DNA of 64,000 nucleotides from Paratinospora sagittata (Eukaryota > Streptophyta > Magnoliopsida > Ranunculales > Menispermaceae): positions 19,968,938 through 20,032,937 of the forward strand of contig CM069598.1 in NCBI GenBank assembly GCA_035771175.1. The letters run 5' to 3'. This document shows, one piece after another, positions 55,894 through 64,000 of this stretch. Numbering within the stretch: the first letter of the stretch is position 1; the number at the start of each line of letters is the position of its first letter. Below the pieces are notes generated by a model. It ran no database searches. It saw nothing but the letters and a program-made list of their open reading frames with translations, and was not told the origin of the DNA. The position numbers and the translations under genes were made by a program.

Positions 55894-57552
55894 TGTTGGC
55901 CCAAGTGGGGGTCTCCACTCAGCAATCTCCTAAGTGTTTTTGATGCTAACAAACAATATGTAATTTGATGCTAATATTTGAACTGAGTATGTTTCAGCAC
56001 CATAAGCAAATAGAAGAACCAATACAAGATCAAAGCACGTTCAAGCCTAATCAAGCAGATCAAAAGAAGTCTAAATCAAAGCTTGGACGTGTCAAGATGA
56101 GAGCTAAAGTTCATAGAGTTTAATTTAGGTTGTAAACCACATTGTTCTAGCTTGTTCAATCACTTTCTTTAAAATTCACACATGCATTAGATTTCTCTAA
56201 AATTATTTTAAATTGTTCAAACATGTTTGGTTTATGTTTTTAAAGTATTTTAAACTTGTTTGAATCACATTTGTGGTGGTTTTAATCAAAATGATGTTTC
56301 TACAAAGTTTCCCCAAACCCATTGGCTAAGTTTTTTAAGTTCAACTTGTTTTGAACTTAAATGGTTTCAAAATGGTTGATATCCTTCTCAAATGAGTTTT
56401 TAAATGTTCAAAGTGAATGCAGAGTGTGCTTTCCATGAATTTTAAGGTATAATATGTCTATATTTCGTTTAGGATAAGTTGGATAACCAAACAAAACAAA
56501 ATAAGCAAAATTGTCACTGTAATAGTGCCAGAGGGCTAGCCAAAAGCACCAGCTCGCTAGAGCCTATTTTCTGCAAAATACAAGCTATAAAGTGCCCCAG
56601 CGTGCTGCACAAAGTGTCAGCGTGTACGGGACTTTCTAGGTGCGATTCCAACTGTCAAAAACTTGGTTTTTGAGCCCCAACGGCTAGTAACTTGTGTCTA
56701 ACGGCTAGTACTCATTTCTAATTTATAAATACATGTACTTAGGCCATTTTAAACACAAGAGAGACAAAAATGTGAGTGCATTAAACGATTTCCCAAATCA
56801 AACCATTTCTCACATTTTGAAAGCCCTAAAGCAAAATGTTTGAAACAAAATGAGTTGATTTCAAAGCTTGCATTTCGTGCATGGTTTAAAGCATCCTCGG
56901 ATTCGTTGTTGATGAGCAATATTATGCAAGGAAGGTAAAATCATTGTAAGATCTTTCTCTCTCACATTGAGCTTAAATTTCCATATTTTGTATTGGTGAA
57001 TACGTATTGTGAGATTTATTGTAATTGTTCTAGTGTATAGAACAAACATTATAATTGTTATTAACAGTCTCTTGAATTGCTTCAAGGTTGAAACAAACAA
57101 AGTTAAAGTGATAGTATATCACTTGTGATTCCAGGATTGGAATCAAGGTCTAGTTTCACCCTTTATCTTAAAAAGGGTCAAGTGGTTATTCCTTAGCCCG
57201 TGAAAAGGATATTCGGTTCATCCTTATCCCGCAAAATGAAGTTGTAGGTTCATCTTTAGCCTGCAAAAGGATAGGTTTGTCTTGAACCTTGAAAAGACAT
57301 TGCAACTGTTTAATTCACACCTTTGAAGTGAATCACAGTACAGTGGAATCCTATAGAAGGTTTCTCTAGGCGTGGAGGTAGGAAAAGAATTTTTTTCGAA
57401 CCACGTAAAAATCATTGTGTCCTCTTTATTTCTGCACTTTACATTTATGGACATTGATTTTTAGTACATTTACTTGTATCATCTAAAAAATTCAACTAAA
57501 GAACTTAGAAAATTTCAAAACCGACCATTACACTTAATTCGGGTGATCATCA
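55894..57552 (+). mobile_element. K 5' LTR, SIRE-like
   Basis: 1.66 kb, from TGTTGGCCCAAGTGGGG to GGGTGATCATCA. The U3 has gagggctagcc, cagctcgctagagcc and cagcgtgctgcac (56530-56625) and a TATA-like tttataaatacatg near 56722. The leader hairpins lie at 57195-57345. The terminal hairpin is partly deleted. Confidence 0.8.
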
Positions 57553-57554
57553 AT

Positions 57555-57566
57555 TGGTATCATAGT
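57555..57566 (+). other. K primer-binding site
   Basis: tggtatcatagt, the initiator-Met primer site with two changes, directly after the LTR. Confidence 0.7.
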
Positions 57567-57611
57567 GGATGCTCATGATTTAAGGCTTAACATCCTTGAT
57601 CTAAAGATCAA

Positions 57612-58408
57612 ATGGAAAATACAATCAGTTTTGACTTAGGTGACAACCTTTTTTCTCCTCCAATGCTAAATGTAGATAACTTTATGTTTTAGAGAATTAG
57701 GATGAGAGCTTTTATCAAGCCTCAATCATTAGATATGTGAGATATTATTTCCAATGGACCATTTACACCCACAAAGACCATAAATGGGGTTGAAGTCCCT
57801 AAACTTAGGAAGAAATGGGATAAGAAAGAAAAACACTTAGTTAGGCTTGATAGTCTAGCTAGAGATATATTGGTTAGTAGCCTTTCCCAAATGGAGATTG
57901 ATAGAGTTTCGGCATGCACATCTTCTAGAGATATATGGATTAGATTAGAAGAACTCTATGGTGCGACATATATTTCCTCATCTTCATGTGAAGATAAAGA
58001 AAATGTAGAACATATTTGCTTATATCTAATATTGATGAATGTTCTACTAGTGTCCCCAATCTTTCTTTTGATGACTTGTCCATAGCTCATGAAAAGCTTA
58101 AAATTTATTTAGACAAGCTCATTAAAAAGAATGAGAAACCCAAGAACATGATGACAAATGTTCATAAGAAGTATTCTTGAAGAAAAAGAAGACATAAAAA
58201 ATGAAAATGATATTCTTTAAAAAAGACCAATTGGGCAAATACAATAGACATCCTAAGCCCAAGTCATGCCATAGGAGCTTCACATATCCATTTAAGGATA
58301 AATCTCATAGAATGGCATGGGTACCAAAAGACCTACTCCTAGATGCTAAAATTATAAAATTCAAAGGAGTATGGGTTCTTAAGTCTATGGTTCACCGAAT
58401 TACATAAA
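57612..58408 (+). pseudogene. K gag, SIRE-like, decayed
   Basis: The ATG at 57612 starts MENTISFDLGDNL. MRAFIKPQSLD, IISNGPFTP, KKWDKKEKHLVRLDSLARDI and RDIWIRLEELYG are copia UBN2 gag. After a deletion and frameshifts, MAWVPKDLLLDAKII (58315 on) is the segment that normally precedes the protease in SIRE elements. No pol follows. Confidence 0.78.
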
Positions 58409-59056
58409 TATATTTGAACCATATGCTAATTGCCTATAGTCTATAGGCCTTGGACTTTTCTAGGCAAACTTCCTCATTTTCAATGTCAAATGTGCTTATT
58501 CATATTATTTCTTGAACATTATTTTAATGCCTATACTTGCCTAAGGTAGTTGATCACATTGAACATGCTTAAATAATAGATCATATTGTTCAATGTTTGA
58601 AAAGTACAAACCATACTAGGTATGCAACCCGAAAGTTTATTTTTTATTTTTTATATCCATTACTTCTATTCATCTTGTGAACTTGCTTCCACTATACATA
58701 TATTTCTTGTTCACTTGTACACTACATACTTCATGCCTATTTTATATCATAAGAATGTATGCTTCTCTTAAATGGTACGTGCTTCATGAATATATTCATC
58801 CATTTAATACCTTGAGAAACTTTTGAGCATAATCAAATTATGTTGATTTATGATGTGAGCTTGCTTCAAATTAGAGTCTTAATGGCTCATATATTTGTAT
58901 GCTCATGATCTTAGCAAATGGACTAAAATTTAATGATTATTTAGTTGAGTCCACGTCTCTTGTATTGTAGGATTAAAATGATTCGTGCCTTTTAAAGAGT
59001 ATAAGATATTTTCCTAGTTAGAGTGGCCTTCTTCAAACTTTATCTAAATTGCCACT
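58409..59056 (+). mobile_element. K interior, non-coding, pol absent
   Basis: AT-rich with no RT, integrase or protease residues in any frame. It is continuous with 62310 onward across solo LTR E2, shown by the ccact duplication. Confidence 0.55.
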
Positions 59057-62000
59057 TGTTGGCCTACGCGGTTCATCGCTTAACACGCCCCTAAGTATAC
59101 TTGATGAAGTATATTTTGATGATTACAAACAAAATCCTTTTTGGTGCTAACAAGCTTCAATTAAGAATTTATCTTAGCACCTCAGGAAAGCAAAAAGCCA
59201 AAGAATGATTCGATCAAGGAACTCAAGGTCATATCATATGTTCAAGATCGTTTCAATCATGGGCTTCAAGATCAAACCACACATTCACGAACGATTCGAT
59301 CAAGAGCTTTAAGATTACATTTTTCGATCAACGTTCAAGTCATACAACTCGAGCGTGAAGTTTTGAAGATCTCATTATGATGAATTGAATTTAAAAATTA
59401 TGAGAAATACACAAAGTATTTAAAGTATATCTTTCTCTAATTGATATTGCTCAAACGTTTTTCAAAATCATGCAAAAATCACTTGCATACGTTTTTCAAA
59501 ATTGCATGTTTTGAAACATATACTTTAAGTTATTTCAAATGATTTAATTTTCTATGTTTGATTTGATTTTAAATTGACCAAGTTTTTAATCGTATATATC
59601 GGTTTTTTAATCACGAGTCAAAACTGTTTTTAAAGAGTCTTTCAGGACGCTAATGATTCAGCAATGCTCTCCTGAACTTGATAAGTCAAGACAATGATGG
59701 CTCATTAGGAGGCTGATAACTTTCAAAGTTGAATTGAATTGATTCATCAGGACGCTTACTTGTAAGTAGCGGCCTCTCTTTAGTCAACATCTGAAGTTGT
59801 CAGGACGCTGACTCAACATCAGCTTACTGAAAGATTTCTAAGTTCTTCAAAGATGTTATCTTTGAGGACGTTGATAGTTATAAGTTGGATAAACTATCAG
59901 GACGTTGCCTGGATAGGAGCACCCTCATCCTTTGCCCTAAACACAACTTTGCCACGGTCGATCCCAAGCCCTGGTAAAGGAGGAGGATTGCGTTAGGTAG
60001 CCGACAGCCAGCGTTAAACATCATTAGATCAACTATGAACATGAATCTTAATAGGAAGGGGATTCATGTAGCCGACCCCAAGTAGTTGGGAAAAGGCTTG
60101 GTTGAAATGAGTTGAGATCTTTATATACCATATTATCATTATAAATTTTATAAATTGCGATTACAAGGGCTATTATTGCTCAATCAATATGACCATGTTT
60201 TAGCAAAGTATCCAAATGGGAGAGAACTGATTTCTCATGGATGGGACAATACGGTCATCACGAAAATGACTTCTTACACAAATAAGTTACTATATTATAG
60301 AGTTGCTATTAGGCCTGCCATGTTATCATTATAAATTTTATAAATCGTGACTACAAGGTCTATTATTGCTCAACCAATATGACCATGTTTTAGCAAAGTA
60401 TCCAAATGGGAGAGAATTGATTTCTCATGGATGGGGTAATACGGTCGTCACCAAAATGACTTCTCACACAAATAAGTTACTATATTATAGAGCTGCTATT
60501 AGGCCTGCCATGTTATATGGTACAGAATATTGGGCAATTAAAAAATAACATGTTAAAAAACTAAGTGTAACAAAAATGCAAATGCTAAGATGGATATGTA
60601 GTAAAACTTTAAAAGCTAAGATTAGAAATGAGCATAATCTAGCAATGGTAAGAGTAGCACCAATTGGAGATAAAATGAGAAAGAACAGACTAAGGTGGTT
60701 TGAACACATACAACGTAGGCTTTTAAATGCATCAGTTCGGAAGAGTAACCTATTAGCACTATATGGTAACAATATGCATCAGGACGCTAATTCAAACAGT
60801 TACTGTTCTGAAACGTACACTATATCAATCTACTTTTCAAAACGGATCTTTGCACAGAATCCTTTTCAGAGTGATCAGAGATTTTCTCTGATGCATGAAT
60901 CAAGTTTCCTCAAACTTTCCTTATTCATGCTATCTGAAAAGAATTAGAATGTTAGTGAAAATCGCAGGTACCATTTTCCTATAACATTCTAGCCGTTTTG
61001 TGTAAATGTTCACCTTGAATTTGAAATTCAAGTATCTAACGGTTGTTTCCTACTAAGTCTATAAATACCAACACTTTGAATCAAACAACTGGCCGATAAT
61101 TTTTATTGTGCCAAAAACTTTTTGCATGTTAGTCGTTTTCAAAATGTTTTCAACAGTTCAAGTTTTTCAAAGTATTTTTCACTGATACTCTACTTATTCA
61201 AAAGATTTTCATACTGAGCTTAAATTATATTCTATCTTTAAAAATCTATTTGAATTATATAGAGAATTGGTTTCTACTCAAATTCTCAGCACTGATCTAT
61301 ACTTAATATCAATCTTGCTGATAAAAGAATTTGAGTGATAGTTCGAGAGATACAGTTCTACTTGATTTCATATCTTAAGTATTGTATCGAACTATATCAG
61401 TAGTTGTGCTAACTACTTAATATTGAACCAAAAGTTTTTACGCTTATATATTATACCTATTTTGAAAACTATTTGTGTTTGTGTTCTTACACTGGTCCTA
61501 TGATTTTCAACCTCAATGTTTAATGGTATCACAATATTTTTGAAGAAGCATTGATTTACATGACACATCATTCACATTTTTTGAAACTGCACTTAAGCAA
61601 TACCGAACATTGAAAGGTAAAGGACTGTAAGTGTATTCTCTATTAGCATTACGCACTTAAATTTATATATCTTTGTAATGGTATGTTTATGAGCTTAAGT
61701 GTAAAGTGTTCTACTCAGTTAGAACCAACACTATATTGTAATTGTGGATTGCCGGTGTGTTTCGGGAATGAAACAACCAGGACAAGTGAATGTAGTTCAC
61801 TTAATGATTCTAAGGTTGGAATCATGTAAGGTTCATCCTCAGCCAGGAAAAGGGAAATACAATTGTTCCTTATCCCGTAAAAGGATCATGGTTCTTCCTC
61901 AGCCAGTAAAAGGGAAGGTTCGTCCTCAATCTGGAAAAGGATAGGTTATCTCTGAACTTGTAAAAGAGCAACGATTCTTCTTTATCTCGTAAAAGGAACA

Positions 62001-62309
62001 TGGGTTGATCCTCATCCCAGAAAAAGGAAATGTCGTTCATCCTTAGCCCGCAAAAGGAATTTGCCTTGAACCTATAAAAGGGCATGTATAACGGTTTGGT
62101 TCTCACCCGTAAGAGAATCAGTTGGTGGATTAAGAAAATCCTAATTAGGAGATTAGGTAGTAAACGTAGGCATGGCCGAACCACTATAAATCCTAGTGTG
62201 CTTTACTTTATGGTTTATATATGCATTTAATTCTAATGCACTAAGTCATTGGAAAAGTTTTAATTTGACCATAGAACCCAATTCACCCCCCTCTTGGGTT
62301 CAACCAACA
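59057..62309 (+). mobile_element. E2 solo LTR, duplication ccact
   Basis: 3.25 kb including LINE-derived DNA, flanked by ccact (59052-59056 and 62310-62314). TGTTGGCCTACGCGG ... TTGGGTTCAACCAACA. U3 motif array AGGACGCTAATG/GCGCCCTC at 59640-59935 and 60778; leader hairpin units (about ten) at 61820-62115. Confidence 0.88.
59936..60772 (+). mobile_element. Rearranged RTE-type LINE pieces
   Basis: 60480-60755 encodes AAIRPAMLYGTEYWAIKK, MQMLRWICSKTLKAKIRN and MRKNRLRWFEHIQRR, the C-terminal end of plant RTE-type LINE reverse transcriptase. The LINE 3' tail (gtagccgaccccaagtagtt, about 60068-60087) lies before it instead of after it, and a 190-base unit is tandemly duplicated (60128-60318 and 60319-60513). 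It lies inside the E2 LTR. Confidence 0.75.
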
Positions 62310-62314
62310 CCACT

Positions 62315-62695
62315 TGCTTCCTTGGAGTTTAGTCAAGACTTAGTCTAGGAATTTAAATTCCTAGCAATCATGAGAACGTTAAAAGTCACTTCAACCCAAC
62401 CAAGGAAACCTTACTTATTCTCCCTATGTTTATTAATGATCCTTGATCATACCATAGAAAAGGGGTTAGTATGAAAAATTAAGTTGATCCTTCATTTGAA
62501 CTTAATAAGATATTCTGAGGATCAAACAAAATGTTCTTCAAAAGGTTTTAAACACTTCCTTAAATAGTTTTAAATGATTTAAAATTGTTTAATCATGTTT
62601 TAAAATGTGTTAGATTTGTTGGAATTTTCCTTGGATTTAAAAGAATGATTTCTCAGTTTCCTAAGGCCTCCAGCGCGCTAGCAGACTGCTGGCAA
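62315..62695 (+). mobile_element. K interior or K LTR U3
   Basis: Continues K after E2. Near its end, ccagcgcgctagcagactgc (62671-62690) is the motif repeated in the K LTR U3. It may be a motif block of an internal promoter or the start of a second K LTR. No gene is seen. Confidence 0.45.
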
Positions 62696-62755
62696 AATTG
62701 TGTTGGCTCAGGTATGTCCAAGAGGGGAGTGAATTGGACACTTAAATCTCAGATT
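62696..62755 (-). mobile_element. Terminal fragment of a SIRE-like LTR
   Basis: tgttggctcaggtatgtcc followed by aagaggggagtgaattggac is the inverse of the LTR end (GTCCAATTCACCCCCTCTTGGACATACC...CCAACA style). Only about 60 bases remain. Confidence 0.65.
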
Positions 62756-62789
62756 TTGTTCTAAAAGTTAAGACAATTGGTACTGAACT

Positions 62790-63389
62790 TCGTTCCATAG
62801 GACAAGTGGTTATTGACTCTTATTTAATTTAGAGCATTCTCAATGGTGTTGGTTATGAATTTGACTCGGTGGTAGTATTAATCTCTTCATAGCAGAAAAC
62901 CATGGCACTACAAGATGCATAGTATTTGCTAATGATTCATGAGCAAATGATAGAACAATTAAACTCAGTTACTCATGTTGATGTGGTAACTCCATCAGCA
63001 AATCTTGTCTCAAATGCTGGAGTTAAAAAAAAAAACAAACTCAGAGAGGAAATCAACAGCAAAACACCTATGTTGATCGAGGTAATTCATACAACAGAGG
63101 AGGTGGAAGACAAAATGGAGGTTGAAATGGTGGAAGAGGCAAGAAAACCTATTGTCAAGTTTGTTCAAAGCGTGGACACTCAGCTCTTCAGAGTTATCAT
63201 TGCTTTGATCAAGGTTTTCAGCCAGCTCAACATTAACAGTAGTTTGTTCAAAATTGAAGGCCACCACAACCATCCTTTCAAGCTTCATCTCCTCCCAGTG
63301 CTTATCATCCACAAGCCAATTTTCATCAAGGCTTCAATTACTATGCTTCATCTGAATTTGTAATCAATCCTAACTGGTATGTTGATTTA
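62790..63389 (+). pseudogene. Copia gag fragment with degenerate zinc knuckle
   Basis: GYEFDSVVVLISS and LLMIHEQMIEQLNS are the C-terminal part of copia gag. After a frameshift, GNSYNRGGGRQNGG and CQVCSKRGHSALQS follow: a CCHC knuckle whose last Cys is changed to Ser. The frame reaches NPNWYVD, the residues just before the protease active site, and is cut there at 63389 by LTR M. Confidence 0.8.
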
Positions 63390-63586
63390 TGTCTGCATAT
63401 AGAAAGTAATATATTCTATAAATATAGAAACAAGCTATATAGAAAGTAATAGATTCTATAAAAATAGAAACAATTTGTTTCCCTAATTTAGGACCTAATT
63501 TTAGGATGTAATTGTCTATATATTGCCTCTATTTTAGAGAAGAATACATATCTTTGAATTCTCTACAGAAACCCTATTGTCTTACA
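63390..63586 (+). mobile_element. M 5' LTR, short copia-like
   Basis: About 197 bases, TGTCTGCATATAG ... GTCTTACA, followed at once by a perfect primer site. It contains two imperfect 37-base direct repeats (atatagaaagtaat...agaaacaa) and a TATA box (gtctatatattgc, about 63512). The left edge is placed where the gag frame stops. Confidence 0.65.
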
Positions 63587-63598
63587 TGGTATCAGAGC
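63587..63598 (+). other. M primer-binding site
   Basis: TGGTATCAGAGC, perfect initiator-Met primer site next to the LTR end. Confidence 0.88.
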
Positions 63599-63639
63599 AG
63601 GTCTCGATGACTCTTGCTTGAAGATGTCATTGATGAAGC

Positions 63640-63690
63640 TGTTCATAATGCCCGAGACCCCGATGTCCATAATGCCCGAGATCCCGATGT
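63640..63690 (+). repeat. 24-bp tandem duplication
   Basis: cataatgcccgaga-y-cccgatgtc occurs twice in a row between the M primer site and the RPB6 exon. One base differs between units. Confidence 0.85.
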
Positions 63691-63697
63691 CCGGATA

Positions 63698-63767
63698 AAC
63701 CAAAGCCAGGCTCTGGTGGTTCATCCTCGTATCCCATATCTATCTCGTTGTAGTCTTCGTCCGCCAT
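63698..63767 (-). CDS. NRPB6: RNA polymerase subunit RPB6 (RPABC2), exon 1
   Basis: Minus strand, ATG at 63767 in a good plant context (tagcaatggcgg). It encodes MADEDYNEIDMGYEDEPPEP, the conserved N terminus of plant RPB6, the small subunit shared by nuclear RNA polymerases. In the family the next residues are acidic (EIEEG). Here the frame runs on as GFG and meets a possible donor gtttat at about 63698, so either an intron starts there or the match is interrupted by the neighbouring element M. The conserved C-terminal domain (TSKFMTKYERARILGTRA) is nowhere in the window. It could be a live gene with an element in its first intron, a broken gene, or a captured exon. The GC-rich upstream sequence favours a real gene start. 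Confidence 0.7.
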
Positions 63768-64000
63768 TGCTACAGAAGTAGAATCTCGAAGTTTTTCTTT
63801 CCGAAACTCTGAAACTCCGAAATTTCGAAACTCCAAAACTCTGAAACTCTGAAACTTCGAAATTTTGAAACTCCGAAATTCCGAAACTCCGAAACTCACT
63901 CCATCTCGGCCCGACTCATTTTCTCCGGTGCGTTCACGCGCCTCCAAATCACCAAATCACCAAATCGCCGTCCCCGGCGCCTTCACTCCCACTTGCTCTC
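63768..64000 (-). promoter_or_regulatory. RPB6 5' region with 9-bp repeats
   Basis: Upstream of the RPB6 ATG. Positions 63799-63897 are about eleven imperfect copies of a 9-base unit (gagtttcgg on the minus strand), giving many gaaatttc- and gaaactc-type half-sites. Beyond 63900 the DNA is GC-rich, unlike the rest of the window. It is probably 5' UTR and promoter. The minus frame runs open through it (63947 down), which may be chance. Confidence 0.6.

Noticed and set aside
60485..60772. Minus-strand 95-codon ORF
   Set aside because: It is antisense to LINE reverse transcriptase codons that match a known family on the plus strand.

Overview
The window is repeat-dominated nuclear DNA of a flowering plant, most likely a eudicot with a large genome (inference). 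It is AT-rich. Almost every recognisable protein segment belongs to an LTR retrotransposon, and the primer-binding sites match the 3' end of plant initiator-Met tRNA. The only recognisable host gene is exon 1 of an RNA polymerase subunit RPB6 gene at the right edge. No intact gag-pol was seen. LTR families are named here A, B, E, K, L (long TGTTG...CAACA LTRs, SIRE/Maximus-like Ty1/copia), D, H, I (Tekay/Del-like Ty3/gypsy), C and N (unassigned LTRs) and F, G, M (other copia-like). These names are local to this window.

Layout. 1-2626: LTR debris of A and B type. 2627-37184: one decayed SIRE-like element, B1 (5' LTR, PBS, gag, no pol, env-like ORF, PPT, 3' LTR), split by nested insertions: a D-type cluster with a full-length but dead chromovirus, D1 (6735-17321), in its 5' LTR; a deleted A element (18702-23697, duplication cttag) in gag; a C solo LTR (25063-26618, ctcat) before env; and an E solo LTR (29427-34711, atgac) in env, itself holding an A solo LTR (30535-32782, caatc) and a 933-bp insert. 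37185-41619: copia-like and gypsy-like fragments and an N solo LTR. 41620-55893: a minus-strand chromovirus relative, D4, without gag-pol, split by solo LTRs I, E and C, a 4.2-kb Helitron that contains an L solo LTR, and a foldback element. 55894 to about 62695: SIRE-like element K with an E solo LTR that contains LINE pieces. 62696-63598: copia gag fragment and a short LTR with PBS. 63698-64000: RPB6 exon 1 and its upstream region, minus strand.

How the parts fit. D1 and D4 are Ty3/gypsy elements with two accessory ORFs, one before gag (ORF1) and one after pol (ORF3). ORF1 shares a domain with the env-like ORF that follows pol in the SIRE-like elements. Several copies have lost gag and/or pol but keep this accessory ORF. 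Each accessory ORF has, or appears to have, its own TATA-type promoter, and that promoter resembles the family's own LTR U3, including a family-specific GC-rich repeated motif.

The strongest unexplained signal is in the transcribed leader (R-U5) of all the SIRE-like LTRs. It is a tandem array of small hairpins whose stems change from unit to unit and family to family with base pairing kept, while the loop stays near RCCCGYAA. A last hairpin at the LTR end beside the primer-binding site also has a changing stem and a constant loop. Boundaries and duplications were read by eye. Identities, ages and RNA folds were not computed.
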